Origin: Bryobacterales bacterium
Lineage (GTDB): Bacteria; Acidobacteriota; Terriglobia; Bryobacterales; Bryobacteraceae
Length of the DNA stretch: 64,000 nucleotides
NCBI GenBank assembly: GCA_019261985.1
Contig: JAFAQY010000114.1
Location: 1-64,000, forward strand
Direction of reading: 5' to 3'
In this document: positions 8,397-17,202 of the stretch, in pieces
How the letters are laid out: every line of letters begins with the position of its first letter
How positions within the stretch are numbered: the first letter of the stretch is position 1
Notes under the pieces: generated by a model
The model's input: the letters and a program-made list of their open reading frames with translations, nothing else
What the model was told of the DNA's origin: nothing
The model's database searches: none
Program-made: the position numbers and the translations under genes

Positions 8397-9650
8397 TCAC
8401 TTCATGTGCTTCAGCGATTGCTCGTTTTCCAAACAGATTTCGTCCACCAGTTCTGTATCGACCACAATGCGTTCCTTTAACGTCACCGTCCAAGGCTTCG
8501 TGTAAGCCTTCGGGTCGTCCACCGTAACCTGGATTTCAAGATGGCCGAAGTCGGGACGGCGGAACTGCTCCCGCACTTTGGCTGCGGTGGTCAGCACGCT
8601 TCCGTTCCAATCGACCCACGTGTCGTCGCGTATTCCGATGGTTTCCACGAACAAGGTATCGCCGGACCATCTTCCCGAGGAATAGCCTTGCCATGAAGGT
8701 GTGGGGTCCTGGGGCAAAAGCCGCGCGTCCGTGAACACCTGCCTGTATCCCGCGTTCATTTCGTTCAGGACCACCAATAGATTCGGCGTCTGCACGAACT
8801 TCAGCAAATGCGGCAGTCCGTACGCGCGAAGAAAGTTATCGGGCAGGCATTTAATATGCGGATCGTCTTTCGCCAGATTGGCCGTGCGCTCGCTGACGAT
8901 CGGGACCAGCCAGGGTTGATAGGGCAACCCTCCCGGAAAATCGACACCTATATTCGCCATTTGTCGCGAGGCTGTGATGCCGCTGGGGTCGGCCGGAGTC
9001 ACCTCGTCGTTGGCGCGTCCCAAGCCCGTCCCCCGAGCCGGCTCGCCCGTCGTCCAGATTCCCGATAGGTCGGGCTTTCCATCGGCCATGCGCGGCGCGG
9101 GCGCCGACATGTTCACTGCGCCATTCGCCTTACGCGGCACGCCCGCGGTTGGATACTTGAGCCACTGCGCTCCTAAACGAGGCGATGCAAACAGTGTGCC
9201 CAGCAGAACGAGTGCGGCCGCGACGAGCGCTCGCGAGCGTAGCCTGCGCAGCGGGACCAGCGTCCAAAGGCGCTCGTCACGGAGGTAGATTCCCAGCCAG
9301 GCGACCACGCTCGTCGACAACGGAACCAGGACCGGAAACGGCTCGCCCATGCGGGTGTAGCTCGCAATCGCGCCGCCCAGATAGCCTGTCAGCAGAATGG
9401 CCCCCAGAATGGCCGTCTGTGGAATCACATATAAGACGATACAGCCAAGCTGCAAACAGGCGAGAAGCGTCAATGCGCTCTCCGGCCAGCCGATTCGCGT
9501 AAACTCTGCCACATAAAACGGCGACCGGGTCAACTTCCAGGTAGCGCTCGTCAATACAACGAACACGGGCCAGACGGATAGAACGCGGCCAACCCACACC
9601 ACCCAGCGCTTGCGGCTCGATTCACGTATAGGAACATCAACGGCGCTCAT
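8397..9650 (-). CDS. DoxX-like membrane domain fused to a LSGIW-type secreted domain
   Basis: The protein has 417 residues from the ATG at 9650, seven bases after the upstream cytochrome gene. Residues 1-165 contain four hydrophobic helices of a DoxX-like membrane module (WKLTRSPFYVAEF, GAILLTGYLGGAIASYTRMG). After a fifth helix and a linker, residues 200-417 carry the exported domain marked by DGKPDLSGIW, then LPDNFLRAYGL, YRQVFTDARLLPQDPTPSW, GRWSGDTLFVETIG and an ending rich in LVDEICLENEQSLKH. That second domain also occurs in this window at 11437-13005 (two copies) and 50042-50809. Its function is unknown. The fusion anchors it to the membrane. Confidence 0.75.
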   Translation of the reverse strand: MSAVDVPIRESSRKRWVVWVGRVLSVWPVFVVLTSATWKLTRSPFYVAEFTRIGWPESALTLLACLQLGCIVLYVIPQTAILGAILLTGYLGGAIASYTRMGEPFPVLVPLSTSVVAWLGIYLRDERLWTLVPLRRLRSRALVAAALVLLGTLFASPRLGAQWLKYPTAGVPRKANGAVNMSAPAPRMADGKPDLSGIWTTGEPARGTGLGRANDEVTPADPSGITASRQMANIGVDFPGGLPYQPWLVPIVSERTANLAKDDPHIKCLPDNFLRAYGLPHLLKFVQTPNLLVVLNEMNAGYRQVFTDARLLPQDPTPSWQGYSSGRWSGDTLFVETIGIRDDTWVDWNGSVLTTAAKVREQFRRPDFGHLEIQVTVDDPKAYTKPWTVTLKERIVVDTELVDEICLENEQSLKHMK

Positions 9651-9657
9651 AATCGTG

Positions 9658-10611
9658 CTACGGCGCAAGTGAGCCGGCATAGGCCGCCAGCGCAATCATA
9701 TCGTCGTCATTGAGCTTTTCCACCACCTTCTTCATCAGCGCGGCGGCGCTGCTGCTGTTCGCGCCGGTTTGGAAATTATAAAGCTGGCGGACGATGTAGA
9801 TGGGATGAATCCCTGCGAGCCGCGGCACGTCTCCTAAACCCTTTAGGCCGTCGCCGTGACAAATGGCGCAACCGATCGTTTTGCCCGAGCCTCCGCCAGC
9901 CAGCGCTTCGCCCTTCTTTATACTTCCGGGCGGGACATAGGCCATGAAACCCGAGCGCGGGTCGCGCAGCTCCACTCGCGCGGCGTCCTGCGGCATGGTT
10001 ATGATCCGGTTCCCCAGCGGTTCGGTCCCGCCGGATGCCAGCGGAAGCCGCATGCGTCCTCCATTCACCCACGACTTCGGAACGGTCTGCGCTTCCTCCA
10101 CCTTGTACCAGGGGATCGGCTTCAACGCGGCGAACCACTCGATGGCCTTGCGCATTTCTTCATCCGGCAGCCCTGCGGCGATAATGTTCATTCTCGCCGC
10201 CCGGGCGGAAGTCTCATGGATCTTGGGGTCTTTCCGCAAGCCGTTTTTGAAATCCTCCATTTGGCGAATCATGTACGCTTCGGGAAGCCCGGCAAGAGTT
10301 GCGGATTCGGGATGGCCCATGCCCGACATCAAATGGCACGACCCGCAAGCCTGCGCCTGAATGCCCTTTTGAACCACGCTTGGCAGCGGACCGTGTCGAT
10401 CGGGGAACCAGTCGGGCGGATTGAATTGATCATCGATTTGCGCCTGGGTGTAGGACCGCGCGCTGCCTTCCAGCTTCTTGGGCGCGTTATCGGCAGCCGT
10501 TGACGGACTGGGATCGGGAACGGGGTATGCCCAAATCAGTTCCTTGCCGGCTTGCGCGCGAAGGCCGCCAACCAATACCAATGCCGTAAGCGCGCATTCG
10601 AGTTTCTTCAT
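9658..10611 (-). CDS. Diheme c-type cytochrome
   Basis: This 317-residue exported protein has a signal peptide ending near LRAQA. Two heme c attachment sites are visible, ACGSCH (about residue 90) and GCAICH (about residue 255). Each is followed by a PRLAGIHP/ATLAGLPE-type segment and a YI-RQ helix, the layout of tandem class I cytochrome c domains such as FixP- and NorC-like pairs. It probably transfers electrons in the periplasm. It lies in a minus-strand run with a second cytochrome upstream (10 bases away) and the DoxX-LSGIW gene downstream, so co-transcription is likely. Confidence 0.85.
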   Translation of the reverse strand: MKKLECALTALVLVGGLRAQAGKELIWAYPVPDPSPSTAADNAPKKLEGSARSYTQAQIDDQFNPPDWFPDRHGPLPSVVQKGIQAQACGSCHLMSGMGHPESATLAGLPEAYMIRQMEDFKNGLRKDPKIHETSARAARMNIIAAGLPDEEMRKAIEWFAALKPIPWYKVEEAQTVPKSWVNGGRMRLPLASGGTEPLGNRIITMPQDAARVELRDPRSGFMAYVPPGSIKKGEALAGGGSGKTIGCAICHGDGLKGLGDVPRLAGIHPIYIVRQLYNFQTGANSSSAAALMKKVVEKLNDDDMIALAAYAGSLAP

Positions 10612-10620
10612 AAACCCTCC

Positions 10621-11283
10621 TCAGTCCTGTTTCCGCTTGCGATACATCTTCAGCGATTCGAGCTGGCCGCGAACCACATTGTTCGGCTCGATCTCAAGCG
10701 ACTTTTCATAATACTGAATCGCTGTCTCGTCGTCGAACTTGCGCGTGTATGCGTAACCGATGGCCGCGTAACTCCGGGCGGACTTCGGATTGTATTCAAT
10801 ATTCAGATTCAACAAAGCAATGGCGTCATCCGGCCGGCTGGTTGTGATTCGTTGCGCCAGGCTCAGCAGCGTATCTTCGCTGAAGTCGTACGCCTCGCGG
10901 GCATAGAAGCGTTCTCGCAGATCGCGATATTGCGCGGCCGCTGCCGCCGCTCCCTTCGTGCGCAGCGTCTGCATGAGAATGTCGGCGATCTGCCGCGGGA
11001 TGGGAACGCCGTGATGGCAGGTGACGCATTCGACGTTCGCCGATGTGTTGCCGGTGATTTGCTGCACGCGAGTATTCAACTCGCGCGTCATCGTCATCAT
11101 CTGCCGCGCGATGTCCTTCTTCGGCTCCGGCTGCCCGCTCCCGCGCTCAGCCGAATGGCAGTAATTGCACGTGACGCCGAGCGCTTGGGCGATCGAGGGC
11201 ATGGTGGACCCGATATCGGCGGGCGGAGCCTGGGCGCCTAGCAGCCCGCATCCGGCGAACAGGGAAAGCGTAGCCAGCCTCAT
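10621..11283 (-). CDS. Multiheme-type cytochrome c with TPR domain
   Basis: The protein has 220 residues from the ATG at 11283. Earlier in-frame codons lie inside the palindromic repeat and are not plausible. The N-terminus (MRLATLSLFAGCGLLGAQA) is a signal peptide, possibly a lipoprotein signal with LFAGC. Heme sites VTCNYCH (about residues 39-45) and VECVTCHHG (about residues 86-94) show two hemes. The second half contains tetratricopeptide-like helices (DDAIALLNLNIEYNPKSARS, YAAIGYAYTRKF, AIQYYEKSLEIEPNN). It may be an electron carrier or scaffold at the outer face of the membrane. It sits ten bases upstream of the diheme cytochrome gene. Confidence 0.8.
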   Translation of the reverse strand: MRLATLSLFAGCGLLGAQAPPADIGSTMPSIAQALGVTCNYCHSAERGSGQPEPKKDIARQMMTMTRELNTRVQQITGNTSANVECVTCHHGVPIPRQIADILMQTLRTKGAAAAAAQYRDLRERFYAREAYDFSEDTLLSLAQRITTSRPDDAIALLNLNIEYNPKSARSYAAIGYAYTRKFDDETAIQYYEKSLEIEPNNVVRGQLESLKMYRKRKQD

Positions 11284-11320
11284 ACTCGTGCAGAACAGTA
11301 TATCGAGACTTCTAAAAATT

Positions 11321-11429
11321 GTGGGGCAGGTTGCCAACCTGCGCGCGATTGCTAATCGCGCTGGGCGGGGTAGGGAAAAGGTCGGCAGGCGGGTTGGCAA
11401 CCCGCCGCAGGATGGCATCCTGCCCCACA
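11321..11429. repeat. Palindromic intergenic mosaic repeat
   Basis: This is a full-length member of the window's repeat family. It runs gtggggcaggttgccaacct, then gcgcgattgctaatcgcg, a spacer, ggcgggttggcaacccgcc and gcaggatggcatcctgcccc. The ends are inverted relative to each other. It fills the gap between the genes starting at 11283 and ending at 11437. Confidence 0.85.
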
Positions 11430-11436
11430 GAGCCGG

Positions 11437-13005
11437 CTACTTCTTCGCGGCGGCCGCGTCCTTCAGAGCCTTTAGATGCGGCAGATCTTGATCTTCCTCG
11501 TGGCACGCGGATTCGATCAGATCGCCCTTCTGGCGCCGGATCGGATAGGCGATGGTCCACGGCCGCGTATATACTACGGGATCCGTCACGGTTGCCTGGT
11601 AGTTGATGGTGTCGGGACCAGCTGGAGTGAATCGCTCCACAATATGCTCGGCATAGCTTATGACCTCGCCTCCCTCGTTCAGCCAGGTCTTTCCGTTGAA
11701 ATTCGTGGTATCGACAACCAGCGTGTCACCCTCCCACCAGCCGATTGAATCGCCTTGCCATAAACGCATATTTTCCGGCAGGTGAGCGCGGGCATCGAAT
11801 GCCGGCAGAATGCGTACGATGCGCCAAGACACGCGCTCATGTAGAAACACGACGGCATCCGAGGTCTGAAGGATCTGAAACGCCGATGGCACATACAGCG
11901 ATCGCGGAATACCCGCGGGAAAACAATGCGCCGTGGGATCGTCGTACCCGCGCTCCGTCAGGTTGCGGCTCGCCACCTCCTTCACGGCCCACGGCTGCAT
12001 GGGAAGCTTTCCGTCGGGTGGATCGACAATTCCGCGCGTCGCTGCACCATTGCCGCCGCGCCGCGCCTCCAGGCCCTGATTTGCTCCGCCGGCGTTCGTC
12101 TCCCACAAGCCTTGAAAATCCGGCTTGCCGTCGGGCTTGCGAACAACGTTGGCCGCCGCAGCCGCGGCAGCCTGGGGCCGTGCTGCGGTGGCCGTGCTCA
12201 TCGCGGGAGGTTTCGTTCCACCCCCCGGATACCACGTCCGTTCCTCTCGCGTAAACGCGCCATTGGCCTCTTCCACTTCCGCCTGGCAGACGTACTCGAA
12301 GAGCCGGGTGCGATCGGTTCGCCGTTTCAAAGGAACACGGATGGTCCACGGCTTCGTGAACACCTTCGAGTCTTCTATCGTCGCTTCGTACTGGATCGTG
12401 TCCGCATCGCTCATGTGATATCGCTCGACGACTTTGAGCGCATCGCTATGAAAGTCACCTGCCGTGTCGAACCAGGTTTTGTCGTTGTGATTGGTGACGT
12501 TCACCACCAACGTGTCGCCCTCCCAATGGCCGCGTGAATCGCCCATCCAGAAGTTCAGGTCGGGGAACGGTGAACTGCCGTCCGTATAGATCAATCGATA
12601 ATCCAGCGACCACTCGAATGTCATGGCCATCGCCTCAGGCGTCTGGAATATCTGAAACGGAAAATCCATATACATGATCCGCGGAACGCCCGGCATGAAG
12701 CATTTGTTTAACGGATCGGCATTCTGGCGGTTTTTGAAGTTCTCAGCTTTCTTCGCGGCCGCCCACGCCTGATAGGGAATTTCGCCGCCGACCACAACCG
12801 AGCGGCCCGCGAGCATGTTGAAGGCAGCAGCGTGGTCCTGAAGATCCGCCGCCGCAGTGCTCGACGCTTGCCATATTCCGGCAAAATTCGGTTTACCGTC
12901 GGGCGTGCGCGGAATTGACTCCTGCGGAAGGGCGCTTTGCGCGGCGGCGATTAGTCCGCCGGTCAGGGTCGCAACTGCAATGAGCATGAGCTGGCGAGTA
13001 CGCAT
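11437..13005 (-). CDS. Secreted protein with two tandem LSGIW-type domains
   Basis: This 522-residue protein has a signal peptide (MRTRQLMLIAVATLTGGLIA...). Two copies of the same domain follow. Copy one begins DGKPNFAGIW (about residue 36) and includes KCFMPGVPRIMYMDFPFQIF and HWEGDTLVVNVTNHNDKTWF. Copy two begins DGKPDFQGLW (about residue 293) and includes HCFPAGIPRSLYVPSAFQIL and GWWEGDTLVVDTTNFNGKTW. Each copy ends with an acidic/Cys tail. The duplication is in one gene. The single-domain relative at 50042 and the membrane-fused one at 8397 give four copies in this window. Function is unknown and no catalytic motif is recognised. Confidence 0.8.
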   Translation of the reverse strand: MRTRQLMLIAVATLTGGLIAAAQSALPQESIPRTPDGKPNFAGIWQASSTAAADLQDHAAAFNMLAGRSVVVGGEIPYQAWAAAKKAENFKNRQNADPLNKCFMPGVPRIMYMDFPFQIFQTPEAMAMTFEWSLDYRLIYTDGSSPFPDLNFWMGDSRGHWEGDTLVVNVTNHNDKTWFDTAGDFHSDALKVVERYHMSDADTIQYEATIEDSKVFTKPWTIRVPLKRRTDRTRLFEYVCQAEVEEANGAFTREERTWYPGGGTKPPAMSTATAARPQAAAAAAANVVRKPDGKPDFQGLWETNAGGANQGLEARRGGNGAATRGIVDPPDGKLPMQPWAVKEVASRNLTERGYDDPTAHCFPAGIPRSLYVPSAFQILQTSDAVVFLHERVSWRIVRILPAFDARAHLPENMRLWQGDSIGWWEGDTLVVDTTNFNGKTWLNEGGEVISYAEHIVERFTPAGPDTINYQATVTDPVVYTRPWTIAYPIRRQKGDLIESACHEEDQDLPHLKALKDAAAAKK

Positions 13006-13124
13006 AGTTTTCGTCTTCAGAAATTTGTATTTAGAAGTTCAGGCGAACGAGGCCAGCCGTATGGTTACAACGATATCAGATCGCGGGCCGGCCATCGCCA
13101 AAACCCGGTTATCCTCAAAGAAGG

Positions 13125-14954
13125 TTGTCTCCAAGAGTTTCCGAAAAATCTTTAAGGCACGATGTCACCGCGCAGACGCTGAAAATTTTCGGCCGCCACA
13201 CTCTCGCCTACTGGCCGATGCTGCTCCTATGCGCCTCTAGCGTGCTCATCCTTATTGGCTGCGATATCGTATCGCCGCTGATATATAAGCGCTTCTTCGA
13301 CCAGCTCGCCGTCGATCCCCTGCACCCCGCGGCGCGAGCCGGCCTCGCGCAGATTTATCACACGATCCTTCTCATCGCGATCATGTCCGCGATCTCTTGG
13401 ATCGCTTATCGGGCCTGCCATTTCGCGGTGATCCAGTTCGAAAGCCGCACCATGAAGGATCTGACGGACCACTGTTTCGCGTACCTGCAAAACCATTCGC
13501 ACCGGTTCTTCACGGACAACTTCGCCGGCGCGCTGGTGAAGCGGGTGAACCGGTTTGCCGCGTCGTTCGAAATTACTGCCGATCAAATCACGCTCGACAT
13601 CGGCCAGACCCTGCTCCGGATTATATTCGTCGTCGGCGTCCTGTTCTGGCGTAATGTAACGCTCGGGTGCGTTTTTCTTGCCTGGACGATCGCTTTCATG
13701 AGTTTCAATTTCTTCTTCGCCCGGTGGAAATTGAAGTTCGATCTGGCTCGCGCCGAACTGGACACCAAGGTCACGGCGCGCCTGGCGGATACGATCGCCA
13801 ACGCCGTTAACCTGAAACTCTTCGCAGCGATTGACCGGGAGGTCGGGCTATTCAAGAACCTTACCGGTAAACATCAGCGCGCCCGCTCCAAAGCCTGGAT
13901 GCTCGGATGGAACTCGGAAGGGCTTCAGGGATTTTCGATCCGGGCTCTCGAAATCGTCGTGTTGGTCATCGCTGTCCGCTACTGGTTCATCGGGCTTCTT
14001 ACGCTCGGCGATTTTGTCCTGCTTCGTTCGTATCTGTACCAACTGACCGACAACGTGCGCCAGATGGGTCAGGATATCCGCCGCATTTATGAGGCCATGG
14101 CCGACGCGAACGAGATGACCGAAATTCTGCTCGCGCCGCACGAGATTGTGGATGCCGAACCCGCGGCAATCCTCGCCGTTGCCAAGGGAGCTGTCGAATT
14201 CCGCAACGTTCAGTTTTCTTACACCGCGGGCTCGAATCTAGTGCTTCGCGATTTTTCGCTGAAAATTCGGGCGGGTGAGCGCGTGGGCATCGTCGGTCCA
14301 TCGGGCGGCGGAAAGTCGACCGTTTTGAAGTTGTTGGTCCGATTGCACGACGTTAACGGCGGGCACATCCTGATCGACAACCAGGACTGCGCGCTGGTGA
14401 GCCAGAGCAGTTTGCACCAAAACATCGCCTACGTCCCGCAGGACCCGATTCTGTTTCACCGGAGCTTGATGGAGAACATCCGCTACTCCAAACCCACGGC
14501 AAGCGGCGAGGACGTGATTCGCGCCGCGAAACTCGCTCACTGTCACGAATTCATTTCCAGTTTCCCCGACGGATACGAAACGCTGGTTGGAGAGCGCGGA
14601 GTAAAGCTTTCGGGCGGCGAGCGCCAGCGCGTTGCGATTGCGCGGGCCATTTTGATGGACGCGCCGATCTTCATTCTCGATGAGGCCACCAGCAGCCTCG
14701 ATTCCGAGTCCGAAATGTACATTCAGGATTCGTTGGCGAATCTTTTCATGGGCCGCACGGTGATCGCCGTCGCGCACCGCCTTTCCACGATTCGCAAAAT
14801 GGATCGCATTGTTGTGGTGAAGGACGGCCACATCATCGAAGAAGGCAGCCACGATCTGCTGGTAAAGATGGAGAACGGGCTATATCAAAAGCTCTGGAAC
14901 CTACAATCGACCGACGCCCCACCGATGGCGCAAACAGCAGGCTATCTGCAATAG
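13125..14954 (+). CDS. ABC exporter (fused permease and ATPase)
   Basis: This 609-residue half-transporter is of the ABCB/MsbA type. Residues 20-320 hold the six-helix membrane domain. The nucleotide-binding domain shows Walker A GPSGGGKST (about residue 386), Q-loop AYVPQDPILF, signature LSGGERQRVAIARAI (about residue 498), Walker B IFILDEATSSLD and the H-loop AHRLST. It probably works as a homodimer exporting a lipid, peptide or drug. The substrate cannot be told. The start is a TTG at 13125, with no ATG nearby. It is a single gene, divergent from the double-LSGIW gene. Confidence 0.9.
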   Translation: MSPRVSEKSLRHDVTAQTLKIFGRHTLAYWPMLLLCASSVLILIGCDIVSPLIYKRFFDQLAVDPLHPAARAGLAQIYHTILLIAIMSAISWIAYRACHFAVIQFESRTMKDLTDHCFAYLQNHSHRFFTDNFAGALVKRVNRFAASFEITADQITLDIGQTLLRIIFVVGVLFWRNVTLGCVFLAWTIAFMSFNFFFARWKLKFDLARAELDTKVTARLADTIANAVNLKLFAAIDREVGLFKNLTGKHQRARSKAWMLGWNSEGLQGFSIRALEIVVLVIAVRYWFIGLLTLGDFVLLRSYLYQLTDNVRQMGQDIRRIYEAMADANEMTEILLAPHEIVDAEPAAILAVAKGAVEFRNVQFSYTAGSNLVLRDFSLKIRAGERVGIVGPSGGGKSTVLKLLVRLHDVNGGHILIDNQDCALVSQSSLHQNIAYVPQDPILFHRSLMENIRYSKPTASGEDVIRAAKLAHCHEFISSFPDGYETLVGERGVKLSGGERQRVAIARAILMDAPIFILDEATSSLDSESEMYIQDSLANLFMGRTVIAVAHRLSTIRKMDRIVVVKDGHIIEEGSHDLLVKMENGLYQKLWNLQSTDAPPMAQTAGYLQ

Positions 14955-14982
14955 CGTAAGTGTGGGGCGGGGGTCACCTTAA

Positions 14983-15088
14983 GTGGGGCAGGTTGCCAAC
15001 CTGCGGCGGGTTCCCAACCCGTCTGGACGCGGCTTTCAAGAGGTCGGCCGCCGATTTGCAACGCGCGCAGGATGGCCTGGCGGTTGCC
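14983..15088. repeat. Palindromic intergenic mosaic repeat
   Basis: A diverged member of the repeat family (gtggggcaggttgccaacct, then cggcgggttcccaacccgtc) fills the space between two convergent genes. It could act as a bidirectional terminator. Confidence 0.7.
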
Positions 15089-16267
15089 CTACAGCCGCGC
15101 CTCACCCATAATCACCGCCGCCCGCGAAATCTCTTTTACCGCCGGCGTGCCGCACTGCCGCATGGTGAGCGTAAGCTCCGCCCGCAGAATATCGAGCACC
15201 TGCTCCACGCCCTCCTGCCCGAACGCGGTCAAGCCATAAATGTAAGGCCGTCCGATGCCGACCGCGCGCGCCCCCAACGCCAGAGCTTTGTAAACATCCG
15301 TTCCGCGGCGGAAGCCTCCATCCACCAATACCGGGATCTGCCCGCCCGCCGCATCCACGACCTCCGGCAGGCACTCGATGGTCGCGCGCAGAGTTTCCGC
15401 CGCGCGGCCGCCATGATTCGACACGATGATCCCATCCGCGCCGTGCTCGCGAGCCAGCCGCGCGTCCTCCCGATTATCGAGCCCCTTCAGCAGCAGCTTC
15501 ATTTTCGTCAGCTTTCGCAGCCGGTCGAAATATTCCCACGTCGCCGCCGGAGGATTAAACGTCTGCGCGAGCCCGGCGAACATCGGCAGCGCCGCATCGG
15601 GACGGCCGCCGCGATTATTGGTGTGGCAATCCAGGCAATTGCGCGTGTCTTGCCGGCGGAAACGTTCAGCGGTCTCCGTGTTCCGGCCGCCCAGAAGATC
15701 CACCGTCCAGGCCAGAGCCTGACATCCGCACTCCTCCACACGCCTGACCATCTTTTCCGTAGCGTCCCAAGTCGTGGGCATATAGAGCTGATACCAGGGA
15801 GGCCTGCCAAGCGCCTTGCCGACATCTTCCACCGAGGATGTGGTCACCGTCGAAAGAATTTGTATGCTCTTCTTCGCTCGCGCGGCGCGCGCGACCGCGA
15901 TCTCGCCCTCCGGATGAAACATCTTCTGCCCACCGACCGGGCACAAGAAAATCGGCGATTCCCAGGTGGTTCCGAAAAGCTCAATCGAGAGGTCGGTTTT
16001 GGAAACATCCACCAGCCGCCGCGGCCGAAGCTGGATGCGCTTAAACGCCGCCATATTGGTCTTGAGTGTCAGGTCATCGTCCACACCCGAAGCCATGTAG
16101 CCCCAATGCGCCGGAGGCAGCGCTTTATGCGCAGGCTCTTCAAAATCCATCACGCTAAGCGCATCTTTGGCGCTGGAAAGCGTGACCGGAGGCCCCTGCG
16201 CGCGCACATGCGCCAGCAGCGGACTGGCAGCGAGATAACGGAGAAACCTGCGTCGGCTGTCGTTCAT
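15089..16267 (-). CDS. Tat-exported FMN-dependent alpha-hydroxy acid oxidase with CxxCH
   Basis: This 392-residue protein begins MNDSRRRFLRYLAASPLL, a twin-arginine signal. The body is the FMN-dependent alpha-hydroxy acid dehydrogenase fold (lactate oxidase, glycolate oxidase, flavocytochrome b2). It shows the active-site segment GIIVSNHGGR (catalytic His and substrate Arg), VLVDGGFRRGTDVYKALALG and IGRPYIYGL near the C-terminus. Two features are unusual for the family: export by Tat, and a CLDCH motif at about residues 218-222 in the loop after the fourth strand, which could bind a c-type heme. Periplasmic oxidation of an alpha-hydroxy acid coupled to the cytochromes is a reasonable guess. 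Confidence 0.85.
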   Translation of the reverse strand: MNDSRRRFLRYLAASPLLAHVRAQGPPVTLSSAKDALSVMDFEEPAHKALPPAHWGYMASGVDDDLTLKTNMAAFKRIQLRPRRLVDVSKTDLSIELFGTTWESPIFLCPVGGQKMFHPEGEIAVARAARAKKSIQILSTVTTSSVEDVGKALGRPPWYQLYMPTTWDATEKMVRRVEECGCQALAWTVDLLGGRNTETAERFRRQDTRNCLDCHTNNRGGRPDAALPMFAGLAQTFNPPAATWEYFDRLRKLTKMKLLLKGLDNREDARLAREHGADGIIVSNHGGRAAETLRATIECLPEVVDAAGGQIPVLVDGGFRRGTDVYKALALGARAVGIGRPYIYGLTAFGQEGVEQVLDILRAELTLTMRQCGTPAVKEISRAAVIMGEARL

Positions 16268-16387
16268 CGCGGGTCATTGTATCACCCGCGCCGTAACGTT
16301 TTCGCAAAGCCGCCAGGATCGGGAGCAAGATCTCAGCCAAATCTTTCGGCACGGGCCAACTCGTGGCGCAGTTCCGGTTCTAGCGAT

Positions 16388-16496
16388 GTGGGGCAGGTTG
16401 CGAAACCTGCGGCGGCTTGTCAAGCCGCCTGGCCGGGTCCTGTAAAAGGTCGGCAGCGCGATTGGCAATCGCGCGCAGGATAGCATCCTACCCCAT
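16388..16496. repeat. Palindromic intergenic mosaic repeat
   Basis: This is a full-length repeat member: gtggggcaggttgcgaaacc, cggcggcttgtcaagccgcc, gcgcgattggcaatcgcg and ggatagcatcctacccc. The 120 bases between it and the oxidase start hold no gene. Confidence 0.8.
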
Positions 16497-16536
16497 GAGG
16501 CCCGCCTTCGCGATCTTTGCGAAACTGGTCAGCTGA

Positions 16537-17202
16537 TCAATCCACAATATGCCCATCCCGCATCCTCACCGTCCGGTTCGCAAACGTCGCGGCCTCTGGA
16601 TTGTGAGTGATCATCAGGATCGTCTGGCCGAGCCGTTCATTTAATCCGCGCAGCACTCCCAGAACCGCGTCTGAGTTCTCCGTGTCCAGATTTCCCGTCG
16701 GCTCATCCGCCAGCAACAGTGCCGGGTGATTCACGATCGCCCTTGCAATCGCCACCCGCTGCTGCTCGCCGCCCGAAAGCGCGCGAGGCTTGTGGTTCAG
16801 CCGCCCGGAAATTCCAAGTAGCCTTAAAATCTCTTGAAACTGTGGATCCTCTTCAGCCGTCTTGCGTCCGGCGATATGCCGGGCAATCTCGATATTGTCC
16901 CGAGCCGTTAATGTCGGGAGCAAATTATATTTCTGGAACACGAAGCCCACGCTGGTCCTGCGCAGATTAGTTCTTTCGCCATCGCTCATCGCCAGCAGAT
17001 CGCGGCCGTCGATGAACACCGATCCCGAACTGGGCGGCGTCAATCCGCCCAATATGTGAAAGAGCGTCGATTTGCCCGACCCGCTCGGCCCGATCACAGC
17101 GACAAATTCGCCCCGCGCAACGGAAAGATTGACGCCGCGCAGAGCGTGAACATCCACATCGCCTACGTGGAAAACCTTTTTCAGGTCGCGGATCTCAATC
17201 AT
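16537..17202 (-). CDS. ABC transporter ATPase, LolD/MacB type
   Basis: The protein has 221 residues from the ATG at 17202, which overlaps the end of the permease gene by eight bases. It shows Walker A GPSGSGKST, signature LSGGEQQRVAIARAI, Walker B LLLADEPTGNLD and the H-loop ITHNPE. The 'DEPTGNLD' form and the LRRTSVGFVFQKYNLLPTLT Q-loop region place it in the LolD/FtsE/MacB family. Such proteins power FtsX-type permeases that move lipoproteins, or act by mechanotransmission, rather than driving classical transport. Its partner is the gene immediately upstream. Confidence 0.9.
   Translation of the reverse strand: MIEIRDLKKVFHVGDVDVHALRGVNLSVARGEFVAVIGPSGSGKSTLFHILGGLTPPSSGSVFIDGRDLLAMSDGERTNLRRTSVGFVFQKYNLLPTLTARDNIEIARHIAGRKTAEEDPQFQEILRLLGISGRLNHKPRALSGGEQQRVAIARAIVNHPALLLADEPTGNLDTENSDAVLGVLRGLNERLGQTILMITHNPEAATFANRTVRMRDGHIVD

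Noticed and set aside
9856-10503. 215-residue plus-strand frame opposite the diheme cytochrome
   Set aside because: It is the complement of a gene with two heme motifs and has no independent support.
14960-16483. 507-residue plus-strand open frame opposite the FMN oxidase
   Set aside because: It is Arg/His/Gln-rich and the exact complement of a well-supported gene. Long antisense frames are common at this GC content.
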